Of a stretch of 64,000 nt of DNA, positions 55,827 through 64,000 are shown piece after piece; the first letter of the stretch is position 1, and every line of letters begins with the position of its first letter. The DNA is taken from NCBI GenBank assembly GCA_947499935.1, contig CANMQH010000013.1, forward strand, positions 43,588-107,587. Reading direction: 5' to 3'. Source of the stretch: an uncultured Algibacter sp. (GTDB lineage Bacteria; Bacteroidota; Bacteroidia; Flavobacteriales; Flavobacteriaceae). Both the position numbers and the translations under genes were made by a program. Under the pieces are notes generated by a model that worked only from the letters and a program-made list of their open reading frames with translations, had not been told where the DNA came from and ran no database searches.

Positions 55827-56008
55827 TGGTTATTTAATAACTAGTATTAACAATATAAAAGTTTTAAGCAAAAACCTTGTTAAAATCATTAAACTTTGGT
55901 TTTGTGCCTAAAAATGAATATAATAAGCTTTAAAAAATGCAATAAAAAAATTAAATTTACGCACTTAAAAGTGTTGTTAATCATAAAAAACTATATATAC
56001 ATATAATT

Positions 56009-56995
56009 ATGAACAGTCAGAAAACAAAACATTTAGACAAAAGTGTTATCTACTTTTTTGTAATAACATTCCTTATTTCGGCATCTGTGTTTGCTTATAG
56101 ATATACACAACATATGTCTTGTAGCGAAATACTTTTTAATATTAATGCCACAGCATTTAGACAAAATAGACTTATTACATTTAAGGATAACACCTATAAT
56201 GCTAATTCTTGGACTTGGGATTTTGGAGATGGCACTCCATTTTCTACCAGTAAAGCACCTTCCCACATTTATAAAGCCCCAGGAGAATATACAGTTAGCT
56301 TAACAGTAAATAATATGTGCGAAAAAACTCGTGTCGTTACCATAAAAGCAAAACAATCTATACTAGACTCTACCAAACTACCTAAATTTAAAATACCTAA
56401 AAGTATTAAAGTTGGAGAAACACTAACTATTAAAGATGAAACAGAAAACGCATCTACATGGGAGTGGCGATTTGGTGAAACTGCTGAGGTAAACTCCAAT
56501 AAAAGAATAGCCAAATATGTTTACAAAAAATCTGGGCTAAAAACCATTTCGTTAATTGTAAATGGTGATATAAAGCATATTGTAAAAAAGCGAATAACTG
56601 TCATCCCTATCCAGGAAGAAGAAGATGACATAAACCCAATTACTAGTACAGGTAGAGGCATAAGGGACGGTATTAAAAAGCACCCTAATGACAAAGGAGA
56701 TTCTGACGACGATGACGATGCAAAGCCAGTACCTTATATTAATGAAGCGGATTTTAAAAACAAATTGATATTAGCTTCTAAAAAAGAAATAACCGCTAGC
56801 GCGTTTTCAGAATACTTTTGTGGAGACCTTAATAAAAATATTATCGTTAATGGTAGAAATGTGAGCTTCTTAGTATTTTGTGAAAAAATTAAAGGAAAAA
56901 GATTACGAATAAGAAATTTAACTATTTATAGAGATGAGGGTTCCAATTGTATAAAATCTGTTGGTCTTAGACATATTAAATTTGTTATTTTATAA
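56009..56995 (+). CDS. PKD-domain T6SS envelope protein (TssP-like)
   Basis: The 328-residue protein has a short cytoplasmic end, one membrane segment (about 13-31), two PKD domains (about 40-115 with WTWDFGDGTPFSTSKAPSHI, and about 125-200 with WEWRFGETAEV), an acidic linker (DSDDDDDAKP near 235) and a C-terminal domain of about 90 residues with two Cys near CGDLNK and CEKIKG. The tssF-PKD-tssK order marks it as part of the subtype iii envelope complex. I assign it as TssP from layout and context; TssR or another member is possible. Confidence 0.7.
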   Translation: MNSQKTKHLDKSVIYFFVITFLISASVFAYRYTQHMSCSEILFNINATAFRQNRLITFKDNTYNANSWTWDFGDGTPFSTSKAPSHIYKAPGEYTVSLTVNNMCEKTRVVTIKAKQSILDSTKLPKFKIPKSIKVGETLTIKDETENASTWEWRFGETAEVNSNKRIAKYVYKKSGLKTISLIVNGDIKHIVKKRITVIPIQEEEDDINPITSTGRGIRDGIKKHPNDKGDSDDDDDAKPVPYINEADFKNKLILASKKEITASAFSEYFCGDLNKNIIVNGRNVSFLVFCEKIKGKRLRIRNLTIYRDEGSNCIKSVGLRHIKFVIL

Positions 56996-57007
56996 ATAAG
57001 AAACTAG

Positions 57008-58162
57008 ATGATGAGTACAAATTATAGAGTAAACTGGATAGATGGGATGAAAATCAATAAAGATCACTTTATTGCATCCGAAAACGCACTTTTATCTGCC
57101 TTAAGCACCACGACCAAAAAAAGCATTACGCCTATTAACTTTGGTCTTTTGCCAAGTTTTAACGAATCGGAAAATTCTATAGATGTTTCTATATCTATGG
57201 ACGGGCAAGACTCTATAATTGTTATACTTAATACGTGTATCGCAGTAACCCTTGGTGGCCATCAAATACATATTAATAAAGAAACCAAGGAACTACTAGA
57301 GCAGTCTGGACATATATTAAAACAAAAATACACCATTAGCCAAGAAGATACAGAATGGTATGTTGTACTCAAAGTAAACCCGCTAAAAAGCATTCCTGTT
57401 GGTAATGCAGACCCAGATGAGGAACCACCAAGACACCCTTATACATTACCAGAATACACATTAGATGTTTTACCTAAAGCTCAAGTATCTGCAAAAGAAA
57501 TGGGCTTACATCATATAACCATTGGCAAAATTTATTTAACAGATAATAATACACCAACCTTATCTGAAGATTTTATACCACCATGTAGCTCAATACAAAG
57601 TCATGCCGATTTAAAATATACATTTACCGAACTTAATGCCTTTTTAAACCAAATGGAAGCGTATTGCATGCACATTATACAAAAAGTGCATCAAAAAAAA
57701 CAAACCAATGATTTGGCACATATGGTATTACACCTTTCGGAAAGAACGTTACAATATCTAAATGATAACATATCAGAATCTAGATTAAAAGATAAATACG
57801 AGCCACCAATTGCCATGGTATATAGGCAAGCAAGTTTGGCAAGAACTATAAAAAGCAGCTTAGATGTATTTACAGGTACAGGAAAAGAAGATTTGCTAAA
57901 CTACCTCACAGACTGGTGCGATTTAAACCAAGGCGCATTTGAGAATGTGCTTATAGACATGATAGATCTAGAATATGTACATACAGATATAAATGCATCA
58001 TTATACAAAATATCGGCGTTTACAAGGCTTATGCTATCACTTTTCAAAAAATTAAATGAACTTGATTACATCGGTAAAAAATCAGACTCTAACATCTTTG
58101 TAAAAGAAGAAGTTGTAGAAAATAAAGAAGTAAAAAATAGACGTAGCTTTTTATTAGACTAG
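57008..58162 (+). CDS. tssK: T6SS baseplate adaptor TssK
   Basis: The 384-residue protein links the baseplate to the membrane complex. The start YRVNWIDGMKINKDHFIASE matches the typical 'W.eGm.l...HF' opening of TssK; ITIGKIYLTDNNTPTLSEDF and the helical end with YRQASLARTIKSSLD fit the family. It lies 12 bases after the PKD gene and 10 bases before the extended Hcp gene. Confidence 0.92.
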   Translation: MMSTNYRVNWIDGMKINKDHFIASENALLSALSTTTKKSITPINFGLLPSFNESENSIDVSISMDGQDSIIVILNTCIAVTLGGHQIHINKETKELLEQSGHILKQKYTISQEDTEWYVVLKVNPLKSIPVGNADPDEEPPRHPYTLPEYTLDVLPKAQVSAKEMGLHHITIGKIYLTDNNTPTLSEDFIPPCSSIQSHADLKYTFTELNAFLNQMEAYCMHIIQKVHQKKQTNDLAHMVLHLSERTLQYLNDNISESRLKDKYEPPIAMVYRQASLARTIKSSLDVFTGTGKEDLLNYLTDWCDLNQGAFENVLIDMIDLEYVHTDINASLYKISAFTRLMLSLFKKLNELDYIGKKSDSNIFVKEEVVENKEVKNRRSFLLD

Positions 58163-58172
58163 ACCAATATTT

Positions 58173-58862
58173 ATGAGTTTTTTAGCTAAACTAAATATAG
58201 ATGATCAGGAGCGCAATATACTAAGTGCTAAACAGGTGTTTTCTCGCTTTGTCGATCTTAACGGTAGACCCACTGGAAAACCTTTTGGAAAGACATTAAA
58301 TTTTAGCATAGAGTCTACAGGACATGATAGTTTTTTTTATAATAATATGCTTTCACCAACTAACAAGTGCCAAGGTGACATTGTTTTTTATAAACGAGAC
58401 GGATTTAGTGTTTTATTTAAAATAGAATTTGCCAATGCGCAAATACTTTCTCTTTCTGAAGAATTTGAAGCTATAGGTAATACTCCATTACGCATGAATA
58501 TCTCCATTGGATGGGGCATCATAAAAATGCGTGATGTAATACATCAAGAAACATGGAATCCAAATAACCCTTTTATTGAAGTTAAGGAAACTGTTAGGCA
58601 GGAAGAAAAAGAAGGGGAAATTGTAGAGATTTATTTCGAAAATGAAATTGGAAAAAAAACAACAAGGCTTCGGAAAAACAAAAAAGTCTTTTTGTTAATT
58701 AAATCTATTGATATGGTTGGCAAATCTATTGATGTTGATTTATCGGATACCAATTTCAATTTTGAATATAAAACAAAAATATTACAAAATAGCCAACTAC
58801 TAAATCAAAAAGTCACGAGTGATTTAATGAAGTTTGAGCTTATCACTCGAAAAAACAACTAA
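58173..58862 (+). CDS. Extended Hcp (TssD) with a C-terminal domain
   Basis: The first 130 residues are an Hcp domain (MSFLAKLNIDDQERN, FSRFVDLNGRPTGKP, IVFYKRDGFSVLFKIEFANA). The remaining 95 residues form an extra strand-rich domain (IVEIYFENEIGKKTTR, VFLLIKSIDMVGKSIDVDLS), which most Hcp proteins lack. It probably displays or carries a cargo from the tube wall. The next gene begins one base after its stop and encodes a large effector, so the pair looks like carrier and cargo. Its sequence is far from the two minus-strand Hcp copies. Confidence 0.85.
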   Translation: MSFLAKLNIDDQERNILSAKQVFSRFVDLNGRPTGKPFGKTLNFSIESTGHDSFFYNNMLSPTNKCQGDIVFYKRDGFSVLFKIEFANAQILSLSEEFEAIGNTPLRMNISIGWGIIKMRDVIHQETWNPNNPFIEVKETVRQEEKEGEIVEIYFENEIGKKTTRLRKNKKVFLLIKSIDMVGKSIDVDLSDTNFNFEYKTKILQNSQLLNQKVTSDLMKFELITRKNN

Positions 58863-58863
58863 T

Positions 58864-59976
58864 ATGCCAACGGTAACACAATCTGATGATCAAACAGTAT
58901 CTAAAACATCGCCTGGATTAATAGCAGATGAGTTTTTGCCTAAAATAAGTTTAAGCAATCTAGAAAACACAAATGATGTTAAATATACCTTAGATGAGAC
59001 TGAAGATATACAATTATCTGAATACTTAGATAATGGACATAGACATAATCAAACCATAGTAGTAACTACATCAAAAGAAAATATTGAATTATCTTTTAAT
59101 GTAGCAAAAGGTCAAAGAGATAGTGATGATGAAGATGGTATTATTGGGGCACGTTTATCCTTAGAAGACCCAAATATAAAAATTATTGATAATAAAGATT
59201 TTAAATTATCTTATGGTTCTTCTTTTAACTTAAAACTTGAAATAAAAGTAAAGGAAAAAAAAGAATTCTATATTGATTTTTATGCCAAAGATGACACCAA
59301 CGATGAGTGGAATGTCGGAGAACTAATAGATGTGTTTTGTGGGCGTGTAAAGATTTTCAGAGAATATATAAATTTAAAAAAGGTTTATTACTCTATTTCC
59401 CTAATGCAAGAGACTGACTATAGAAGTAACAATCTTAATTATTTTAAAAACTTTATTAAAGTTAAAAACTCAGCTTTTACTCACCTAGAACTTGGTAACT
59501 ATCTAGCGAAACAAAGCGAGAAATTAGGTACAGAAGAAAACGAATATGATGGTGAAGAAATTAAATTTTTATCAATTTTTTCTCATGGATATGAAAATAA
59601 CATTTTTGGAGACAGTGACGATTTTATAAACAAAGAAGAAATCAAAACAATATTTGCTAGTGAGTCAATTAACTTCTCTGATGATGCTGTGATTTTCTTA
59701 GGTGCCTGTAATGCTGGCACTGGACTTAAAAATTCATTTGCTCAAGAATTAGCTAATATTACAGACGCAAAAGTAATAGGTATGGTAAACGATGGTGTAG
59801 CTGTTGTAAGTGAGAGCACGGGCAATTCTACAGCTCCCAAGATGATTTACGGACCTAAATATGGAAACAAGTATAATGCTAAATTTTATGCCTTTAAAAA
59901 AGATATTCCTCCATTATTAGTTAGCAAAGAATTTGATATAATTAAACTAATTGACAATTTAAAATCAAGCGAATAA
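58864..59976 (+). CDS. Putative cysteine peptidase (clan CD-like) T6SS effector
   Basis: The start at ATG 58864 lies directly after the extended Hcp stop; a frame from 58834 only overlaps it. The first 165 residues form a strand-rich carrier domain ending in FYAKDDTNDEWNVGELIDVF. The second half has LSIFSHGYENNIFGDSDDFI with H241 and VIFLGACNAGTGL with C282, 41 residues apart. A His-Gly and a Gly-Ala-Cys after two hydrophobic strands is the dyad of clan CD peptidases (caspase, gingipain, CHAT). The lipoprotein gene after it is the likely immunity gene, which suggests an envelope target. The activity is inferred from the motif. Confidence 0.72.
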   Translation: MPTVTQSDDQTVSKTSPGLIADEFLPKISLSNLENTNDVKYTLDETEDIQLSEYLDNGHRHNQTIVVTTSKENIELSFNVAKGQRDSDDEDGIIGARLSLEDPNIKIIDNKDFKLSYGSSFNLKLEIKVKEKKEFYIDFYAKDDTNDEWNVGELIDVFCGRVKIFREYINLKKVYYSISLMQETDYRSNNLNYFKNFIKVKNSAFTHLELGNYLAKQSEKLGTEENEYDGEEIKFLSIFSHGYENNIFGDSDDFINKEEIKTIFASESINFSDDAVIFLGACNAGTGLKNSFAQELANITDAKVIGMVNDGVAVVSESTGNSTAPKMIYGPKYGNKYNAKFYAFKKDIPPLLVSKEFDIIKLIDNLKSSE

Positions 59977-60813
59977 ATGAAGCTTTTACTCTATATAATA
60001 ACTTTTTTATCGCTTATGTCTTGTAAAAACAAAGTAGCGAAGTCAGATTGTAAAGTGAAAGATTACAAGATAAATGATACCGTTTTTAAAAACACGAATA
60101 TATTAAGCTCAATATATTATGACACACTAGACTGTAAAATTAATAAGTTAGAAATAGTAACCTTACTTGATAATCGCTCAGGGAATATCAAATCTTCTAA
60201 AGATATAAAAGATATTGTTGTTAAATTTGGCCTCTTAAAAGATACTATTGTAAGCGATGTTATTAATTCAAAAGAAATTAAACTGAACAAAACAGAACAA
60301 GGCCACATATTAATATTTGATTACCATTTTGAAAAACCGTTTTTAGATTCGATTAATATAATTGATTTAAAAACTATTTCGTTAGACTATACATCTAATG
60401 CAAAAAAAATACTAAAATCCGATTCTTATTTTTACAAAAATTCAGCAAAAATTCTAGACATAGAGAACACTTATTTAGATTATAATGCCTTTTCTAAAAA
60501 TAAAATAAAATTCAAAACATTATCAGTCAATAAAACTTCTTTAGATTCTATACTCGTTACAATAAAAGCCAACCATCTTCCAATAGAAGATATTAAAGAT
60601 TATAAAATAATTTTAAACGATAATGAATTAAATTTCAAATATAATATCAAAGCATCATTCAATAACTTTAAAGTTGAAGACAATTATTGTAGAATATATG
60701 ATGTAAAAAAATTGAATTCCAAGTTTTTACAATTTAAACTAAACATAAAATATTTAAATCTTAAAAAAATTGATGATTTTGAGATTATATTAGATTCATA
60801 TTCGTACAAATAA
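59977..60813 (+). CDS. Lipoprotein, putative immunity to the cysteine peptidase effector
   Basis: The 278-residue protein starts on the base after the effector stop (TAAATG), so both are translated together. It has a lipoprotein signal (LLLYIITFLSLMSCKNKVAK). The mature part is strand-rich, Lys- and Asp-rich, with no recognised family; a part like KYLNLKKIDDFEIILDSY is seen near the end. An envelope lipoprotein placed here fits the immunity role. The pairing rests on the gene order. Confidence 0.68.
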   Translation: MKLLLYIITFLSLMSCKNKVAKSDCKVKDYKINDTVFKNTNILSSIYYDTLDCKINKLEIVTLLDNRSGNIKSSKDIKDIVVKFGLLKDTIVSDVINSKEIKLNKTEQGHILIFDYHFEKPFLDSINIIDLKTISLDYTSNAKKILKSDSYFYKNSAKILDIENTYLDYNAFSKNKIKFKTLSVNKTSLDSILVTIKANHLPIEDIKDYKIILNDNELNFKYNIKASFNNFKVEDNYCRIYDVKKLNSKFLQFKLNIKYLNLKKIDDFEIILDSYSYK

Positions 60814-60916
60814 ATATTAAAATATTTATTTGTTACAACTTATATTTATAATTCCTGTAATGCATAGCAAAATTATTGGAACGAACTTGAAATTACTTTA
60901 AAAGATTCGCTTGTAA

Positions 60917-61789
60917 ACAAAATTTTCAGTAGAAGACCCAAAAATAAAACTCTTAAGTAAAAAAGAAATAAAAACTAAGTTTGGATCAGAAATAGAAGTA
61001 GAAATAGAATGTACTGGAAGCAAATCTAAAGAATTTTATATTAAATTTTATGCCAGAGATAATGAAGATGATACTTGGAGTACTGGAGAATTAAAGGATG
61101 TATATTGTGGATGTTTTAAAGTCGTATACAAAACACCCAACGAGTGGCAATTCTCTAAAGAAAAAATTGAAGAGATTAAAACATATGCAGAAGACAATAA
61201 TATTAAATATAATAGTCCTGGAGATGCTAATAGATACCACCATTGTACAGACACGCATAAGCATATAATTTATAAACTTTTAAACAATCCTAGTGGCTTA
61301 AGTTTAGGGAAAGATCAAAATCATGAAGCCATACGGTTAACTCCTAATGATTTCGAAAAAGCAGGAGAATCTACAACACATGGTGTTAGAAATAAAATAA
61401 TAGCTACTACCTACGCTGAACCATCAAAAATATTTACAGTAATAGATGTTAATAATAAAAATGTTTTGAAAAGGAATGGTGAGGCAGGAAATACAGATAA
61501 TGCTATTAAAAGCTTTAAAGAAAGTCCCATTGATTATATGAAAAACAATTGTCCAGATAATGGATACTATGCCTTTATTGGTGCCTATAACGACGATTAC
61601 CATTCATTTACAATTATAGTAGAAAAAGAAGATGAAGATTTCAAATTTCAATTTATAGACCAACTTGTCGGTGTAATTAATAAAAGTTCAAAAGAATTAG
61701 AAAATAGGTTTTTAGGTTATATTCATGGTTGGAGAAAAAATTACCCTATGAACTTAAGGTTATACCAAATAAGGAACCAAAAAAAATAA
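60917..61789 (+). pseudogene. 5'-truncated T6SS effector sharing the carrier domain
   Basis: The frame is open from 60917, after a TAA, and has no ATG until well inside the protein. It starts FSVEDPKIKLLSKKEIKTKF and reaches FYARDNEDDTWSTGELKDVY, which match residues about 98-160 of the cysteine peptidase effector encoded at 58864-59976. A one-base shifted frame just upstream reads NELEITLKDSLVNK, which may be further remains. The following 215 residues are another toxin domain, with RYHHCTDTHKHI and DDYHSFTIIVEKEDEDFKF, holding a Cys and a later His as in papain-like amidases. It is a silent effector tail with a lipoprotein partner after it. Confidence 0.75.
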
Positions 61790-61791
61790 CT

Positions 61792-62355
61792 ATGAAAAAT
61801 ATTCTTATATGTTTTTTGATTATATTTCTAGTAAGCTGTAAAAAGAATAAGGAAACTAAAGATATTGTTGATTTTTCTAAAAATAACATTAAAAATTTTA
61901 TCGCAAAAAAAAATTTAAAAAATTTCTTAAAATCAATCAAAGACATTGAATACGCAGGTAATAAATATTCCGATATACGTACAAATAACAACTTCCTTCT
62001 GGATGAAATTTTTGATATTGATAAAAAAAACATCTCTGTACAATCAATTAGCTACACCTATAAAAATGATTATGTTTTTTATTTACATACTGTAAAGCAT
62101 ATAAATGATTCTATTTCTATAAAACCATATATAGAAAATGCCCAAGGAAAATACACAGACGGATATCTAAAACTACGTGTTTTAATATTTACAATGAAAA
62201 ATGATAGAGAAGCTAATTTTATTGATATTCCATTAACAAGTGGTTATTCAAAAAAATACAATGAATTAATAAAGAAAGTCTATAATGAGATAGACTTCGC
62301 TGTGATGACTTGTGATTCTACTCAAGCCTGTAAAATTAAAAATTTTGAGAAATAA
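61792..62355 (+). CDS. Lipoprotein, putative immunity to the truncated effector
   Basis: The start at 61792, two bases after the effector stop, gives a lipoprotein signal (ILICFLIIFLVSCKKNKETK); a longer frame from 61729 overlaps the effector and is unlikely. The 187-residue product is Lys- and Ile-rich with no recognised family (FLKSIKDIEYAGNKYSDIRT, VFYLHTVKHINDSIS). It keeps an intact frame although the effector before it is broken, as expected if immunity is kept after the toxin is lost. Confidence 0.65.
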   Translation: MKNILICFLIIFLVSCKKNKETKDIVDFSKNNIKNFIAKKNLKNFLKSIKDIEYAGNKYSDIRTNNNFLLDEIFDIDKKNISVQSISYTYKNDYVFYLHTVKHINDSISIKPYIENAQGKYTDGYLKLRVLIFTMKNDREANFIDIPLTSGYSKKYNELIKKVYNEIDFAVMTCDSTQACKIKNFEK

Positions 62356-62360
62356 ATATC

Positions 62361-63191
62361 ATGAAATTTCTTATTATCATTTTTTTAATAATTTCTTCAT
62401 TAAATATAGCATCACAAAATGCAAATCAAATAATATTATCTAAGTGTAGTGATTGCAAAGGCGATTTTAGTTATTTTGATTCTTGTGAAGCCATTAATAA
62501 AATTATAGATATAGAAAATCACTACCTAACCAACTTTAACAGTGGATTTAGCAAATACTATGGCACATCTTGGAGACAGAATTCTGAACATATTATTTTA
62601 GACAATGGAATTACAAAATACAAATCTTACCTTAATGAAGTAAAACAGTATAAAATTGTACCAGATAGCCTGCATTGCACGATATACGCCTACAAAGCCT
62701 TAAAAGCAGGTCTAAACGACAATCAACTTAACAAATTAGAAAAAACACATAAAGCTATATGGAAATCTCGAGAAATAGCTGGTTGGAGCATTGGTTATAT
62801 TTTGGTAAAGTATTTTAAATGGAAAGCGTATTTAATTATAAATTCTAATTCCGCAGAATATAATCACTGCTTAAAATCATATAATAAGAATAAATCTTAT
62901 CCCGTTTGGAAACAACCCAATATTCCTTTAGAAGCCTTTTTTATTATTGGGCAACATGATACAGAAATTAATAATTTACTACTAAAAAATGAATTTGGTT
63001 GGGGTTTTAGCGAACAAGGAATCCATACATGGATAACCAGATATAACCGCTTAAAAGAATGTAATTGGTTAGGTGCTCCATCCAAAAAATATCAAGAGTC
63101 TGTTAACGACAAACCTCTTTTTATCACAACAAAATTTAGTGATTATAATGACTATAATTCTCATGTTGTTGTTTTCCCTCCCAGTTTTTAA
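62361..63191 (+). CDS. Secreted protein of unknown function
   Basis: The 276-residue protein has a Sec signal (FLIIIFLIISSLNIASQ) with no lipobox. The mature part has several Cys (SKCSDCKGDFSYFDSCEAIN, HCTIYAYKALKAG, NHCLKSYNKN) and a late block WGFSEQGIHTWITRYNRLKE and WLGAPSKKYQESVND. The family is not recognised. It lies 5 bases after the lipoprotein gene, so it belongs to the same transcript; it could be a further immunity protein or an accessory of the effector module. Confidence 0.55.
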   Translation: MKFLIIIFLIISSLNIASQNANQIILSKCSDCKGDFSYFDSCEAINKIIDIENHYLTNFNSGFSKYYGTSWRQNSEHIILDNGITKYKSYLNEVKQYKIVPDSLHCTIYAYKALKAGLNDNQLNKLEKTHKAIWKSREIAGWSIGYILVKYFKWKAYLIINSNSAEYNHCLKSYNKNKSYPVWKQPNIPLEAFFIIGQHDTEINNLLLKNEFGWGFSEQGIHTWITRYNRLKECNWLGAPSKKYQESVNDKPLFITTKFSDYNDYNSHVVVFPPSF

Positions 63192-63279
63192 CATTCATAA
63201 AGACTTAAAAGTCAAAATCATTTAATAAACGACATAACTTCTGATAAAAATATACAGTAACTCAAATAAGAGAGTCAAA

Positions 63280-63786
63280 ATGAAAAGTCTATTTTTAGTC
63301 GTATTAACCTCTATCATGTTTATATTTTATTCGTGTAAAGAAAATGCACCTAATAAAGCAGAAAACAGCAAAGATGTCAACGCTTTAAAACAGGAAAACA
63401 AAATACTCAAACCCAAACAAAAACAAATTGTTTTTAATGATGGAACCAAAATGAATATTAAAGGTAATGCATACATAAAAGAAGACGTAGACTCTATTAA
63501 GACAGAAAGAAAAACATTTGATGCTGTTTATCAATATTATGGAAAATCGCCTTTAAACAAAACACTTTTTAAAGCTTTAAACAATAAAGATGACTTTAAA
63601 AACATAAATAAAATAACAACTGCTCACGCTATAATTATTCATAATAAAGATACTATTTACATTAGTGGTTTTGAAAAAGCAAAGTGCATGAAAAGAAATA
63701 AAAACAAAGAAATAGCTGCTAAAATTTATAGTATATATACGAATAACAGTCGAACAAATATTATGATTATAGAAGATTTTCTATAA
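63280..63786 (+). CDS. Lipoprotein of unknown function
   Basis: The 168-residue protein has a lipoprotein signal (FLVVLTSIMFIFYSCKENAP). The mature part is Lys-rich and includes QIVFNDGTKMNIKGNAYIKE and TTAHAIIIHNKDTIYISGFE. No family is recognised. It closes the plus-strand effector region; TssQ, a lipoprotein of the envelope complex, has not been found elsewhere here, but nothing in this sequence supports that name. Confidence 0.55.
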   Translation: MKSLFLVVLTSIMFIFYSCKENAPNKAENSKDVNALKQENKILKPKQKQIVFNDGTKMNIKGNAYIKEDVDSIKTERKTFDAVYQYYGKSPLNKTLFKALNNKDDFKNINKITTAHAIIIHNKDTIYISGFEKAKCMKRNKNKEIAAKIYSIYTNNSRTNIMIIEDFL

Positions 63787-64000
63787 AAGATAGCAATTAT
63801 CAAAACGCGTTTACTAAATCCATCAATGGCATACTATATTTGAGATTGGCAACATTTTACATAAATTAAGACAAGATATTTTAACTACGCAATTTAAAAA
63901 TGTTTAAAACATTTATTAATATTATACCAATTTAATTATTAAATATCGCATTGAAAGCATTTAAATAATGATGATTTCCAGTAATTGATTTTATTGTTTG

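Noticed and set aside
58834..58863. Start of the cysteine peptidase effector at 58834
   Set aside because: It overlaps the end of the extended Hcp gene; the ATG at 58864 lies directly after that stop and gives a clean start.
61729..61791. Longer start of the lipoprotein gene
   Set aside because: It overlaps the preceding effector and hides the lipoprotein signal, which begins at the ATG at 61792.
63787..64000. Possible gene at the right end
   Set aside because: Stops in all frames; no start, hairpin or conserved motif was seen.

Overview
The window is a 64 kb piece of an AT-rich genome. The gene content, the TAnnTTTG-type promoters, the OmpA/TonB-like outer-membrane proteins and above all a subtype iii type VI secretion system (T6SS) point to a member of the Bacteroidota, most likely a marine Flavobacteriaceae. 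No tRNA, rRNA, CRISPR array or intact insertion sequence was recognised.

Bases 1-23,440 are housekeeping and metabolic genes: the 3' part of an aromatic amino acid hydroxylase, an enoyl-CoA hydratase family protein, a rhodanese, a GSCFA protein, alaS, an M23 peptidase coupled to a MerR-type regulator, a LemA/TPM-domain trio, a DUF547 protein, a large TonB-dependent-receptor-like barrel protein, der, a choice-of-anchor I lipoprotein, era, an FKBP isomerase lipoprotein, and a 2-keto-3-deoxygluconate module (KDPG aldolase, KDG kinase, divergent LacI-type regulator with two copies of the same palindromic operator).

Bases 23,500-63,800 are a T6SS subtype iii locus. Recognised structural genes are tssH (ClpV-like), tssB, tssC, tssO, two VgrG genes, three Hcp/TssD genes, tssN, tssG, tssE, tssF, a PKD-domain protein (TssP-like) and tssK, plus an NlpC/P60 wall hydrolase. 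The IcmF/DotU/Lip parts (TssM, TssL, TssJ) of subtype i are absent, as expected for subtype iii. TssQ and TssR were not identified inside the window.

Between and after the structural genes lies a dense effector region. On the minus strand, in transcription order: Hcp, Hcp, a lysozyme-like protein and a lipoprotein; VgrG2; a YwqK-like lipoprotein and a DUF4280/PAAR-like protein carrying a metzincin peptidase motif; a small metalloprotease-like protein and a lipoprotein; VgrG1; a TPR adaptor; and a 1445-residue PAAR-like/Rhs toxin with its immunity gene. These are followed by about 5 kb of displaced Rhs core, toxin tail and immunity gene cassettes. On the plus strand, tssK is followed by an extended Hcp, a clan CD-like cysteine peptidase effector with a lipoprotein partner, and then a 5'-truncated effector that shares half of the same carrier domain and has its own lipoprotein partner. 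The locus thus contains at least five effector/immunity sets delivered by different spike or tube parts, and two separate reservoirs of silent effector tails.
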